Part shown: piece after piece, positions 35,572-44,537 of the stretch
Position numbering within the stretch: position 1 is the stretch's first letter
Layout: each line of letters begins with the position of its first letter
NCBI RefSeq assembly: GCF_030124145.1
Contig: NZ_JASKMS010000017.1
Location: 121,333 to 185,332 of the forward strand
DNA length: 64,000 bases
Direction of reading: 5' to 3'
Source: Streptomyces sp. 378
GTDB lineage: Bacteria > Actinomycetota > Actinomycetes > Streptomycetales > Streptomycetaceae
The notes under the pieces: generated by a model
Seen by the model: only the letters and a program-made list of their open reading frames with translations
Told to the model about the DNA's origin: nothing
The model's database searches: none
Program-made: the position numbers and the translations under genes

Positions 35572-36840
35572 TCACGCGCCCGCGACCTCGACCGCCGCCA
35601 GGTTCTTCTTGCCCCGGCGCAGCACCAGCCAGCGGCCGTGCAGCAGGTCCTCCTTGGCGGGGACGGCGTCCTCGCCGGCGACCTTGACGTTGTTCACGTA
35701 GGCGCCGCCCTCCTTGACCGTGCGGCGCGCGGCCGACTTGCTGGCCACCAGGCCGACGTCGGCGAAGAGGTCGACGGCCGGGCCGAGCTCGGCGACCTGG
35801 ATGTGCGGCACCTCGGAGAGGGCCGCGGCCAGCGTCCTCTCGTCGAGTTCCGCCAGCTCGCCCTGCCCGAAGAGGGCCTTGGACGCGGCGATCACGGCGG
35901 CCGTCTGGTCGGCGCCGTGCACCAGCGTCGTCAGCTCCTCGGCGAGGGCCCGTTGCGCGGCGCGGGCCTGCGGACGCTCCTCCGTCTGCCGCTCCAGCTC
36001 CTCCAGCTCCGCACGGGAGCGGAAGGACAGGATGCGCAGGTACCGGCAGATGTCCCGGTCGTCCACGTTCAGCCAGAACTGGTAGAACGCGTACGGCGTC
36101 GTCATCTCCGGGTCGAGCCAGACGGCGCCGCCCTCGGTCTTGCCGAACTTGGTGCCGTCCGCCTTGGTCATCAGCGGCGTCGCCAGCGCGTGCACCGTCG
36201 CGTCGGGCTCCAGACGGTGGATCAGGTCCAGGCCCGCAGTGAGGTTGCCCCACTGGTCGCTGCCGCCCTGCTGCAGCGTGCAGCCGTGGCGCCGGTAGAG
36301 CTGGAGGAAGTCCATGCCCTGCAGGAGCTGGTAGCTGAACTCCGTGTAGCTGATGCCCTCGGAGGACTCCAGGCGGCGGGCCACGGAGTCCTTCGTCAGC
36401 ATCTTGTTGACGCGGAAGTGCTTGCCGATGTCCCGGAGGAACTCGATCGCGGAGAGCCCCTCCGTCCAGTCGAGGTTGTTGACCATGACGGCCGCGTTCT
36501 CGCCCTCGAAGTCCAGGAAGGGCTCGATCTGGGCGCGCAGTTTGGCGACCCAGCCGGTGACCGTCTCCGGGTCGTTCAGCGTGCGCTCCGCGGTCGGGCG
36601 CGGGTCGCCGATCAGGCCCGTGGCCCCGCCGACCAGCGCCAGCGGCCGGTGACCGGCCTGCTGGAGCCGGCGCACGGTGAGCACCTGCACCAGGTGCCCC
36701 ACGTGCAACGACGGCGCCGTCGGGTCGAAACCGCAATAGAACGTGACGGGACCGTCCGCGAGCGCCTTGCGCAAAGCGTCCTCGTCAGTGGACAGGGCGA
36801 ACAGCCCGCGCCACTTCAGCTCGTCGACGATGTCCGTCAC
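35572..36840 (-). CDS. tyrS: Tyrosyl-tRNA synthetase
   Basis: A 422-residue class I synthetase. The HIGH-type motif is APSLHVGHLVQVL, the KMSKS-type motif is KFGKT, and the tyrosine site includes YCGFDPTAPS and QQGGSDQWGNL. The C-terminal S4 domain (SKSAARRTVKEGGAYVNN to GRWLVLRRGKKNLAAVEV) binds the tRNA anticodon arm. It charges tRNA-Tyr. No T-box was seen in the 50 bases upstream. Confidence 0.96.
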   Translation of the reverse strand: MTDIVDELKWRGLFALSTDEDALRKALADGPVTFYCGFDPTAPSLHVGHLVQVLTVRRLQQAGHRPLALVGGATGLIGDPRPTAERTLNDPETVTGWVAKLRAQIEPFLDFEGENAAVMVNNLDWTEGLSAIEFLRDIGKHFRVNKMLTKDSVARRLESSEGISYTEFSYQLLQGMDFLQLYRRHGCTLQQGGSDQWGNLTAGLDLIHRLEPDATVHALATPLMTKADGTKFGKTEGGAVWLDPEMTTPYAFYQFWLNVDDRDICRYLRILSFRSRAELEELERQTEERPQARAAQRALAEELTTLVHGADQTAAVIAASKALFGQGELAELDERTLAAALSEVPHIQVAELGPAVDLFADVGLVASKSAARRTVKEGGAYVNNVKVAGEDAVPAKEDLLHGRWLVLRRGKKNLAAVEVAGA

Positions 36841-36896
36841 GGTTCTCGTGTCTCCTCGATGATCTTCGGGCAGTCGGGTGACAGCCGACTACGAGG

Positions 36897-38291
36897 TTAT
36901 ACGCCCTGGCTGACCGAGCTCATATTGAAATCGGGAACGCGCAGCGCGGGCATCGCCGCCCTGGTGAACCAGTCGCTCCACTCCCTCGGCAGGGTCTTCT
37001 CGGTCCGCCCCGCCTCCGAGGCGCGGCCCAGCACCCCGACCGGTGACTCGTTGAACCGGAAGTTGTTCACCTCGCCCGTCACCTCGCCGTTCTCGACGAG
37101 GTAGACGCCGTCCCGGGTCAGGCCCGTCAGCAGCAGCGTCGCCGGGTCGACCTCCCGGATGTACCACAGGCAGGTCAGCAGCAACCCGCGCTCGGTGTTC
37201 GCGACCATCTCGTCCAGGGAACGGTCCTCGCCGCCGTCCAGGACGATGTTGTCGATGCCCGGCGCGACCGGCAGCCCGGTCAGGCCCGCGCTGTGCCTGC
37301 TGGTCGTCAGGTGCCGCAGCTCGCCCTCGCGCATCCACTCGGTGGCCGCGAGCGGCAGCCCGTTGTCGAACACCGACTGATCGCCCCCCGAGGAGTGCGC
37401 GATCACGAAGGGCGCCGACTCCAGGCCCGGCTCGTTCGGGTCGCTGCGCAGCGTCAGCGGCAGGTCGGTGAGCTTCTCGCCGACCCGCGTGCCGCCGCCC
37501 GGCTTGGAGAACACCGTGCGGCCCTCCACCGCGTCCCGGCCGGACGCCGACCACATCTGGTAGATCAGCAGGTCCGCCACGGCCGTCGGCGGCAGCAGCG
37601 TCTCGTAGCGCCCCGCCGGCAGCTCCACACGCCGCTCGGCCCACCCCAGGCGCACGGCCAGCTCCGCGTCCAGCGCCGCCGGGTCGACGTCCTTGAAGTC
37701 CCGGGTGGAGCGCCCGGCCCACGCGGACCGGGTGCGGTCCGGGGACTTGGCGTTCAGCTCCAGCGTCCCGTTCGGCTGGTCGTGCCGCAGCCGCAGCCCG
37801 GTGGACGTGCCGACGTACGACGACACCAGCTCGTGGTTGGCGAAGCCGTACAGCTCACGGCCGCCGGCCCGCGCGCGTGCGAAGGCCTCGCCGAGCGCCG
37901 GGGCGAAGTCGGCGAACACGGCCGAGGAGGTCTCGGCGGGAGCCTCCGTGAACTCCGGCGACCGCTCCACGCCCGTGACCAGTGGCTGCGCGTCCTCGGC
38001 GGGTGCGGCGCCGCGCGCCGCGGCCTCGGCGGCCCGCACCAGGGGCTCCAGCTCGTCGGCGATCACGGCCGACCGGGACACGACCCCGGAGGCCGTGCCC
38101 TCCTTGCCGTCGACCGTGGCGACGACGGTGAGCGTGCGCCCGCGCGTGACGCCGTTCGTGGTCAGCGCGTTGCCCGCCCAGCGCAGGTTGGCGGTGGACT
38201 GCTCGTCGGCGATGACGACACAGCCGTCCGCCCGGGACAGTTCGAGGGCGCGCTCGACGACCTCGTGCGGCTTGCTGGAACGCGCGCTCAT
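36897..38291 (-). CDS. pmbA: PmbA/TldE-type metalloprotease subunit
   Basis: A 464-residue TldD/PmbA family protein. It lacks the HExxxH motif, as expected for the TldE/PmbA partner of the heterodimer. Typical blocks are LRWAGNALTTNGVTRG, ELVSSYVGTSTGLRLRHDQ, LLPPTAVADLLIYQ, and SPVGVLGRASEAG near the end. The ATG at 38291 overlaps the tldD stop (ATGA). In Enterobacteria TldD/TldE cleaves unfolded peptides such as microcin precursors and CcdA. Confidence 0.92.
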   Translation of the reverse strand: MSARSSKPHEVVERALELSRADGCVVIADEQSTANLRWAGNALTTNGVTRGRTLTVVATVDGKEGTASGVVSRSAVIADELEPLVRAAEAAARGAAPAEDAQPLVTGVERSPEFTEAPAETSSAVFADFAPALGEAFARARAGGRELYGFANHELVSSYVGTSTGLRLRHDQPNGTLELNAKSPDRTRSAWAGRSTRDFKDVDPAALDAELAVRLGWAERRVELPAGRYETLLPPTAVADLLIYQMWSASGRDAVEGRTVFSKPGGGTRVGEKLTDLPLTLRSDPNEPGLESAPFVIAHSSGGDQSVFDNGLPLAATEWMREGELRHLTTSRHSAGLTGLPVAPGIDNIVLDGGEDRSLDEMVANTERGLLLTCLWYIREVDPATLLLTGLTRDGVYLVENGEVTGEVNNFRFNESPVGVLGRASEAGRTEKTLPREWSDWFTRAAMPALRVPDFNMSSVSQGV

Positions 38292-39811
38292 CGACCGGCC
38301 TCCTGGGTCGTGTTGAGGATGCTGACGCCCTTGAAGAGGGCCGACGGGCAGCCGTGCGAGACGGCGGCGACCTGGCCCGGCTGGGCCTTGCCGCAGTTGA
38401 AGGCGCCGCCGAGCACATAGGTCTGCGGCCCGCCGACCGCCGCCATCGAGCCCCAGAAGTCGGTGGTGGTCGCCTGGTAGGCGACATCGCGCAGCTGCCC
38501 GGCCAGCCGCCCGTTCTCGATGCGGTAGAAGCGCTGACCGGTGAACTGGAAGTTGTAGCGCTGCATGTCGATCGACCAGGACCGGTCGCCGACGACGTAG
38601 ATGCCGCGCTCGACGCCGCCGATGAGGTCCTCGGTGGACATTCCGGCCGGGTCCGGCCGCAACGACACGTTGGCCATGCGCTGCACCGGCACGTGTCCGG
38701 GGGAGTCCGCGTAGGCGCAGCCGTTGGACCGCTCGAAGCCGGTCAGCTTCGCGATGCGCCGGTCCAGCTGGTAGCCGACGAGCGTGCCGTCCTTGACCAG
38801 GTCCCAGGACTGGCCCGCGACGCCCTCGTCGTCGTACCCGATGGTGGCCAGGCCGTGCTCGGCGGTGCGGTCGCCGGTGACGTTCATCAGCTCCGAGCCG
38901 TAGCGCAGCCTGTTCAGCTGATCGAAGGTGGCGAAGGAGGTGCCCGCGTAGGCGGCCTCGTAGCCGAGGGCCCGGTCGAGCTCGGTGGCGTGCCCGATGG
39001 ACTCGTGGATGGTCAGCCACAGGTTGGACGGGTCGACGACCAGGTCGTACAGGCCCGGCTCGACGCTCGGCGCGCGCATCTTCTCGGCGAGCAGCTCCGG
39101 GATCCGCTCCAGCTCGCCCTCCCAGTCCCAGCCGGTGCCCCGCAGGTACTCCCAGCCGCGTCCCACCGGCGGCGCGAGGGTGCGCATCGAGTCGAACTCG
39201 CCGCTCGACTCGTCGACCGAGACCGCGTTGAAGACCGGGTGCAGCCGCACCCGTTGCTGCGTGGTCACGGTCCCGGCGGTATCGGCGTAGAACTTGTTCT
39301 CGTGGACCGTGAGCAGCGAGGAATCGACATGGTCGACCCCGTCGGCCGCCAGCAGCCGCGCGCTCCACTCCGCGATCAGCCCGGCCTTTTCCTCGTCGGG
39401 CACGGAGAAGGGGTCCATCTCGTACGACGAGATCCACGTCTTGTCCGCGTGCACCGGCTCGTCGGCCAGCTCGACGTGCTCGTCGGACCCGGCCGCCTTG
39501 ATCACCTGGGCGGACAGCCTGGCCATCGCCACCGCCTGCCCGGCGACCCTGGCGGCGGCGTCCATGGTGAGGTCGACGCCGGAGGCGAAGCCCCACGTAC
39601 CGCCGTGCACCACCCGCACCGCGTACCCGAGGTCGGTGGTGTCCGACGACCCGGCGGGCTTGGCGTCCCGGAACCGCCAGGATGCGCCCCGCACCCGTTC
39701 GAAGCGGAAGTCCGCGTGCTCGGCGCCCAGCGCACGCGCGCGTGCGAGGGCCGCGTCGGCGAGGGCGCGTAGGGGGAGGGCCGTGAAGGCCTCGTCGATG
39801 GTATGAGGCAC
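38288..39811 (-). CDS. tldD: TldD-type metalloprotease
   Basis: A 507-residue protein carrying the metal motif HESIGH (HExxxH) in LWLTIHESIGHATELDRALG. Other family blocks include EMDPFSVPDEEKAGLIAEW, RGTGWDWEGELERIPELL, MNVTGDRTAEHGLATIGYDDEG and VLGGAFNCGKAQPGQVAAVSHGCPSALFKG. It forms the catalytic half of a heterodimeric protease with the overlapping pmbA gene. Confidence 0.94.
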   Translation of the reverse strand: MPHTIDEAFTALPLRALADAALARARALGAEHADFRFERVRGASWRFRDAKPAGSSDTTDLGYAVRVVHGGTWGFASGVDLTMDAAARVAGQAVAMARLSAQVIKAAGSDEHVELADEPVHADKTWISSYEMDPFSVPDEEKAGLIAEWSARLLAADGVDHVDSSLLTVHENKFYADTAGTVTTQQRVRLHPVFNAVSVDESSGEFDSMRTLAPPVGRGWEYLRGTGWDWEGELERIPELLAEKMRAPSVEPGLYDLVVDPSNLWLTIHESIGHATELDRALGYEAAYAGTSFATFDQLNRLRYGSELMNVTGDRTAEHGLATIGYDDEGVAGQSWDLVKDGTLVGYQLDRRIAKLTGFERSNGCAYADSPGHVPVQRMANVSLRPDPAGMSTEDLIGGVERGIYVVGDRSWSIDMQRYNFQFTGQRFYRIENGRLAGQLRDVAYQATTTDFWGSMAAVGGPQTYVLGGAFNCGKAQPGQVAAVSHGCPSALFKGVSILNTTQEAGR

Positions 39812-39907
39812 CGCCGTCTCTTTCTGTCGTGGTGACCGTGGTTGCCGTGCGTCTGACTGCTCCGATCATGTCGTCCATCCCGCGCGCGGGCCATGAGTTT
39901 GATGGGT

Positions 39908-39976
39908 CGGACAAGAGGCTTTCTGTAGGGATCCGACAGCGAGTCCCCTACGCCACTGTCGGTGCCCGATTGTCCG
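39908..39976. promoter_or_regulatory. Interleaved inverted repeats between tldD and fabG
   Basis: Three perfect dyads are packed in 69 bases: CGGACAA (39908-39914) with TTGTCCG (39970-39976) on the outside, and inside it GTAGGG (39925-39930) with CCCTAC (39946-39951) interleaved with CCGACAG (39933-39939) and CTGTCGG (39956-39962). The inner order A-B-A'-B' is that of an H-type pseudoknot, or of overlapping protein sites. It lies 105 bases before fabG and 97 before tldD, in their shared upstream region. Confidence 0.5.
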
Positions 39977-40080
39977 CGGGGCTGCCCGGACCGATAGGTT
40001 TTCGAGGAAGCCGCCTGTCGTCACCGCCTGTCGTCCAGGCGCCGGGCGGGGTATCAGACCGCTATGGAAAGGGTGATCCG

Positions 40081-40785
40081 TTGAGCCGCTCGGTTCTCGT
40101 CACCGGAGGCAACCGGGGCATCGGCCTCGCCATCGCCCGCGCTTTCGCCGATGCCGGCGACAAGGTCGCCATCACATACCGCTCGGGTGAGCCGCCCACC
40201 GGCTTCCTGGCGGTCAGGTGCGACATCACCGATGCCGAGCAGGTGGAGCAGGCCTACAAGGAGATCGAGGAGGCCCACGGCCCCGTCGAGATCCTCATCG
40301 CCAACGCCGGCATCACCAAGGACCAGCTCCTGATGCGCATGTCCGAGGAGGACTTCACCTCGGTCATCGACACCAACCTCACCGGCACCTTCCGCGTGGT
40401 CAAGCGCGCCAACCGCGGCATGCTGCGCGCCAAGAAGGGCCGGGTGGTGCTCATCTCGTCGGTCGTCGGACTGTACGGCGGTCCCGGCCAGGCGAACTAC
40501 GCCGCCTCCAAGGCCGCGCTGGTCGGCTTCGCGCGTTCCCTCGCCCGTGAGCTGGGCTCGCGCAACATCACCTTCAACGTCGTCGCGCCCGGCTTCGTCG
40601 ACACCGACATGACCAAGGCGCTCACCGACGAGCAGCGCGAGAACATCGTGAAGCAGGTTCCGCTCGGCCGGTACGCCCAGCCGGAGGAGATCGCCGCGAC
40701 GGTGCGGTTCCTCGCCTCGGACGACGCCTCGTACATCACTGGAGCCGTCATCCCGGTTGACGGCGGACTGGGAATGGGTCACTGA
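40081..40785 (+). CDS. fabG: 3-oxoacyl-[acyl-carrier-protein] reductase
   Basis: A 234-residue SDR that reduces beta-ketoacyl-ACP in type II fatty acid synthesis. Motifs: LVTGGNRGIGLAIA, NAG in ANAGITKDQLLMRMSEEDF, catalytic Ser in VLISSVVGLYG, YAASKAALVGFARSLARELG (Tyr and Lys), and IPVDGGLGMGH at the C-terminus. The start is TTG at 40081, four bases after a GGGTGA site; no ATG/GTG in frame fits. fabI follows after 5 bases, so both enzymes of the elongation cycle are made together. Confidence 0.94.
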   Translation: MSRSVLVTGGNRGIGLAIARAFADAGDKVAITYRSGEPPTGFLAVRCDITDAEQVEQAYKEIEEAHGPVEILIANAGITKDQLLMRMSEEDFTSVIDTNLTGTFRVVKRANRGMLRAKKGRVVLISSVVGLYGGPGQANYAASKAALVGFARSLARELGSRNITFNVVAPGFVDTDMTKALTDEQRENIVKQVPLGRYAQPEEIAATVRFLASDDASYITGAVIPVDGGLGMGH

Positions 40786-40790
40786 TCACC

Positions 40791-41558
40791 ATGAGCGGAA
40801 TTCTCGAGGGCAAGCGCGTCCTGATCACCGGTGTGCTGACGGAGGCCTCCATCGCCTTCCACACCGCCAAGCTGGCCCAGGAGCAGGGCGCCGAGGTCAT
40901 CCTCACGGCGTTCCCGCGGCCCACGCTGACCGAACGCATCGCCAAGAAGCTGCCCAAGCCCACCAAGGTCATCGAGCTCGACGTGACGAACGACGAGCAC
41001 CTCGGCCGCCTGGCCGACATCGTCGGCGAGGAGCTCGGCGGCCTCGACGGGGTCGTCCACTCCATCGGCTTCGCCCCGCAGGACGCCCTCGGCGGCAACT
41101 TCCTCAACACGCCGTTCGAGTCGGTGGCCACCGCCATGCACGTCTCGGCGTACTCCCTGAAGTCGCTGACCATGGCCTGCCTGCCGCTGATGCAGAACGG
41201 CGGCTCCGTCGTCGGTCTGACGTTCGACGCGCAGTTCGCCTGGCCGCAGTACGACTGGATGGGCCCGGCCAAGGCCGCCCTGGAGGCCACCAGCCGCTAC
41301 ATGGCCCGTGACCTGGGCAAGCAGAACATCCGCTGCAACCTGGTCTCGGCCGGTCCGCTCGGTTCCATGGCCGCCAAGTCCATCCCGGGCTTCGGTGAGC
41401 TGGCGTCCGTGTGGGACTCCCGCTCCCCGCTGGAGTGGGACCTGAAGGACCCGGAGCCGGCCGGCCGCGGTGTCGTGGCACTGCTGAGCGACTGGTTCCC
41501 GAAGACCACGGGCGAGATCATCCACGTGGACGGTGGTCTGCACGCCATCGGAGCCTGA
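40791..41558 (+). CDS. fabI: Enoyl-[acyl-carrier-protein] reductase (FabI/InhA)
   Basis: A 255-residue NADH-dependent enzyme completing the fatty acid elongation cycle. Features of the InhA/FabI type: LITGVLTEASIAFHTAKLAQEQG (variant Rossmann), VVHSIGFAPQDALGG, and the active site YDWMGPAKAALEATSRYMARDLG (Tyr, Met, Lys). C-terminus IIHVDGGLHAIGA. Spaced 5 bases from fabG; likely target of isoniazid/triclosan-type inhibitors by family knowledge. Confidence 0.95.
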   Translation: MSGILEGKRVLITGVLTEASIAFHTAKLAQEQGAEVILTAFPRPTLTERIAKKLPKPTKVIELDVTNDEHLGRLADIVGEELGGLDGVVHSIGFAPQDALGGNFLNTPFESVATAMHVSAYSLKSLTMACLPLMQNGGSVVGLTFDAQFAWPQYDWMGPAKAALEATSRYMARDLGKQNIRCNLVSAGPLGSMAAKSIPGFGELASVWDSRSPLEWDLKDPEPAGRGVVALLSDWFPKTTGEIIHVDGGLHAIGA

Positions 41559-41576
41559 TCCCCCCCCGCGTCCGGC

Positions 41577-41615
41577 GACGCCCCGTTTCCCGCAGCGCGT
41601 GGGGAGCGGGGCGTC
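41577..41615 (+). terminator. fabG-fabI terminator
   Basis: GACGCCCCG (41577-41585) pairs with CGGGGCGTC (41607-41615) around a 21-base loop, 18 bases after the fabI stop. Confidence 0.7.
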
Positions 41616-41721
41616 ACCCGTTCGGCTCAGCAGGCCGGGCGGGCAAGGCCCGCAACTGGGCACTCTGGAGTACGCGTTCACCACGCGAGCCCCTCCCCAG
41701 CACGGCCGAGGAGGTCCCCTT

Positions 41722-42072
41722 GTGCGCTTCTCCCGCCGAATGGCCTCACTGTCCGTCGTCGCCGCGCTCGTGCTGACCGTGGCGTACGAGGCGGTGCCCC
41801 GCGCGCGTGTGCCGGCCGACGAGCGTGAGTCCGCCGAGCCCTTCGGCGCGGCCTGCCGGATCCGTGTGACCGGCTCCAGGGTGACCGTGTACTGCCACAA
41901 CCCGTACCCGGAGACCGACCGCGTGAGCCTGCACGTGGAGTGCGCACGCTGGTGGGACATCGACACCGACAGCTCGCCGGTCGCGGCCGGGCCCGCGCAG
42001 ACCGTGCGGCTGACCGGACGGTGCTGGAAAGAGGTCGGCGACGTGTGGATCAGTCACCGGAGGGAGAGCTGA
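41722..42072 (+). CDS. Secreted or anchored small protein, unknown
   Basis: A 116-residue protein with a signal peptide (RRMASLSVVAALVLTVAYEA, residues about 5-24). The mature part contains three Cys (AACRIRVTGSRVTVYCHNP, ECARWWD, GRCWKEVGD) that could form disulfides, and a strand-rich pattern. GAGGAGG lies upstream of the GTG. The last 23 bases overlap the end of the convergent regulator gene. Function unknown. Confidence 0.8.
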   Translation: MRFSRRMASLSVVAALVLTVAYEAVPRARVPADERESAEPFGAACRIRVTGSRVTVYCHNPYPETDRVSLHVECARWWDIDTDSSPVAAGPAQTVRLTGRCWKEVGDVWISHRRES

Positions 42073-42742
42073 CCCCGCCCAGCCGGCACAGGAAGGGATA
42101 GCGCGCGGCCTCCGCCGCCGCCGTGTCCGCCTCGCCCGCGCGGATCGCCTCCAGCAGCCGCCCGTGGTCCATGTGCGTCTCCGGGGTCAGCCTCTCGCCG
42201 ACGTCCTCGCGCAGCCAGTCCCGCAGCACCTCGCCCAGATCCGCGTACATGGCCGTCATCACGTCGTTGTGGGAGGCGGACACCACGGCCAGGTGAAAGG
42301 TCGCGTCCGCCGTCACGAACGCCTCCTTGTCGCCCGACTCCCAGGCCTGTTCGCGCCGCAGGAGCAGTGCGTCGAGCTGCTTGAGGTCCCTCTCCGTGCG
42401 CCGCTCGGCGGCGAGCCGGGCGGCGGCCGACTCCAGCGTGGAGCGCAGCTCGGCGATGTGCCGGGGGTCGGCCTCGGCGAACCGCCGCTGCATCACCCCC
42501 GCCAGCTCGCTCGTCGCCACGACGTACGTGCCGGAACCCTGGCGAATGTCCAGCAGCCCGTTGTGCGACAGGGCGCGAACGGCCTCACGGACCGTGTTGC
42601 GCGCGACGCCCAGCTGCTCGACCAGTTCGGGCTCGGTCGGGATCCGGGAGCCGACGGGCCACTCGCCCGAGGTGATCTGCGCCCGCAACGCGGCGATGAC
42701 CTGCTCGGACAGGGCCGAACGACGGGGATGGCTCAGGGGCAT
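42050..42742 (-). CDS. FadR-subfamily GntR transcriptional regulator
   Basis: A 230-residue regulator. The N-terminal winged helix (residues about 8-75: SEQVIAALRAQITSGEWPVGSRIPTEPELVEQLGVARNTVREAVRALSHNGLL) is GntR-type; the C-terminal all-helical FCD domain (about 85-220) has metal/effector residues (ATFHLAVVSASHND, THMDHGRLLEAI). Start at 42742 has GGAAGG. It diverges from a CynX/NimT-type MFS gene, its probable target, with palindromic DNA between. Confidence 0.91.
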   Translation of the reverse strand: MPLSHPRRSALSEQVIAALRAQITSGEWPVGSRIPTEPELVEQLGVARNTVREAVRALSHNGLLDIRQGSGTYVVATSELAGVMQRRFAEADPRHIAELRSTLESAAARLAAERRTERDLKQLDALLLRREQAWESGDKEAFVTADATFHLAVVSASHNDVMTAMYADLGEVLRDWLREDVGERLTPETHMDHGRLLEAIRAGEADTAAAEAARYPFLCRLGGVSSPSGD

Positions 42743-42795
42743 GGCACACCTTCCCACGCGCGGGGTGCCGGAGGGCAGCCGGCCACTGGACAGTC

Positions 42796-42817
42796 AATCA
42801 TCCTATGATTCTATGAT
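42796..42817. promoter_or_regulatory. Candidate GntR/FadR operator
   Basis: AATCAT (42796-42801), CCT, ATGATT (42805-42810) is a perfect 6-bp dyad, followed by a further ATGAT half-site at 42813-42817. It is the only A/T-rich stretch in the divergent gap and covers the MFS gene start region. Confidence 0.6.
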
Positions 42818-42824
42818 GGGGCTC

Positions 42825-44180
42825 ATGCCTCGTGAGGAAACCCGGACGACGACGCCCCCGCCCGTACGCGGCTCGGCCGCGCACGACGCCGGGAAACCGG
42901 GCGGCGCGTCCACACGCGTGTGGACGATGCGGCTGCTCGTCCTCGGCATCGTGCTGTCCGCGCTGAACCTCCGCCCCGCCATCACCAGCCTCGGCGCCCT
43001 CCTGGAGGAGGTCCGCGACGGACTCGGCATGAGCGGCAGCGTGGCCGGACTGCTCACCTCCGTGCCGCCGCTGTGCTTCGCCGCCTTCGGCGTCATGGCC
43101 CCGCGGCTGGCCCGCCGCTTCACCGCGGGCGCCGTGGTGTGCGCCGGCATGGCCGCCATCGCCACCGGCCTGATCGTCCGCCCCTACGTCGGCGGCACGG
43201 CCGGCTTCCTGGTCGGCAGTGCCCTGGCCTTGATGGGCATCGCGGTCAGCAACGTCCTGATGCCGGTCATCGTCAAGCACTGGTTCCCCGACCGCGTGGG
43301 TTCCATGACCGGCCTGTACTCGATGGCCCTCGCCCTCGGCACCGCCCTCGCGGCCGCCGTGACGGTGCCCTTGACCGACGCCCTCGGCGGCAGCTGGCAG
43401 ACGGGCCTGGCCCTGTGGGCGGGGCTCGCCGTGGCGGCGGTCCTGCCCTGGCTGCCCTTCGTCCGAGGGCGCGTCACACCGCCCGGGGCGGGGGAGGAGG
43501 TCGAGGCCGCCCGGGCCGGCGGCGACGGGCCCGCCCAGGGTGGGGAACCGCAGGTCCCCGACACGGCCGGGCACGCGCGCGAGGAGGCGCCCCGGCTGCG
43601 GATGATCCGCAGCCGTACCGCCTGGGCCCTGGCCGTCTTCTTCGGGCTCCAGGCCACCGCCGCCTACATCACCATGGGCTGGATGGCGCAGATCTTCCGG
43701 GACGCCGGTGTGCCCGCCGGCACCGCCGGCCTGCTGCTGGCCGTCACCATGGTCATGGGCGTGCCCCTGGCCTTCGTCATACCCCGCCTGGCCACCCGGC
43801 TGCCCCACCAGGGCCCGATCGTGCTCGCCCTGGGCGTCTGCGGCCTCGCCGGCTACGCGGGGCTGTACCTCGCGCCCGCCGCCGGAGCCTGGGCCTGGGC
43901 CGTGCTGCTGGGCATCGCCAACTGCGCCTTCCCGCTCGCCCTGACCATGGTCGGCATGCGGGCCAGGACCGGCCCCGGCGTGGCCCGGCTGTCGGCGTTC
44001 GCGCAGAGCACCGGCTACCTGATCTCCATCCCCGGACCGCTGCTGGTGGGCGTCCTCTACCAGCACAGCGGCGGCTGGGGCCTGCCGATCGCGCTGATGA
44101 GCGCCCTGATGATCCCGCAGATGGCCGTCGGCTTCCTGGCCGGCCGCGACCGCACGGTGGAGGACGAGGCCGCCCGCTGA
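42825..44180 (+). CDS. CynX/NimT-type MFS transporter
   Basis: A 451-residue, 12-TM major facilitator protein. The CynX/NimT signature LSALNLRPAITSLGALLEEVRDGLGMSGSVAGLLTSVPPLCFAAFG is at the first helices, ALMGIAVSNVLMPVIVKHWFPDRVGSMTGLYSMALALGTALAAAV follows, and a cytoplasmic loop of about 50 polar residues separates the halves. Homologues move cyanate or 2-nitroimidazole; substrate here unknown. The ATG at 42825 is chosen; in-frame ATGs at 42813 and 42816 are alternatives that would overlap the operator. Confidence 0.9.
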   Translation: MPREETRTTTPPPVRGSAAHDAGKPGGASTRVWTMRLLVLGIVLSALNLRPAITSLGALLEEVRDGLGMSGSVAGLLTSVPPLCFAAFGVMAPRLARRFTAGAVVCAGMAAIATGLIVRPYVGGTAGFLVGSALALMGIAVSNVLMPVIVKHWFPDRVGSMTGLYSMALALGTALAAAVTVPLTDALGGSWQTGLALWAGLAVAAVLPWLPFVRGRVTPPGAGEEVEAARAGGDGPAQGGEPQVPDTAGHAREEAPRLRMIRSRTAWALAVFFGLQATAAYITMGWMAQIFRDAGVPAGTAGLLLAVTMVMGVPLAFVIPRLATRLPHQGPIVLALGVCGLAGYAGLYLAPAAGAWAWAVLLGIANCAFPLALTMVGMRARTGPGVARLSAFAQSTGYLISIPGPLLVGVLYQHSGGWGLPIALMSALMIPQMAVGFLAGRDRTVEDEAAR

Positions 44181-44246
44181 ATCCCGCCCGGGACCCGGGG
44201 ACACCCCGGGGCACCCGGCGGGCATCCCGGGTGGGAGACTGGCCCC

Positions 44247-44363
44247 ATGCCAGTGCTCGACCCGAACCCCCAGCACGGTCAGAAGAAGATGCTGCTCGTC
44301 TTCGGGGCCTTCTTCGCGATCTTCATCATCATCGCCGTCATCGCGACCATCGCCTCACCATGA
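44247..44363 (+). CDS. Tiny transporter-associated membrane protein
   Basis: A 38-residue protein, MPVLDPNPQHGQKKM followed by one membrane segment (LLVFGAFFAIFIIIAVIATIA). GGGAG precedes the ATG. It follows the MFS gene by 66 bases. NCBI annotation has an SGM_5486 family of transporter-associated proteins that looks like this; the match is from memory. Confidence 0.8.
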   Translation: MPVLDPNPQHGQKKMLLVFGAFFAIFIIIAVIATIASP

Positions 44364-44537
44364 CCGGCGCACACCCGGCCCATGGCGCCCATGGTGGGGT
44401 TAGCCCCCCTGTCCCCTAGGGGGTGAGGGTCAGGGTCAAGTGGGTGGATCACCGGATGGGTCGGCAGCCGCGGATTCCGTAGCTTCGAGGGTGTGACCGC
44501 GAGACGGTCACCGACCACTCGGAGAGCGGAGGCACCC

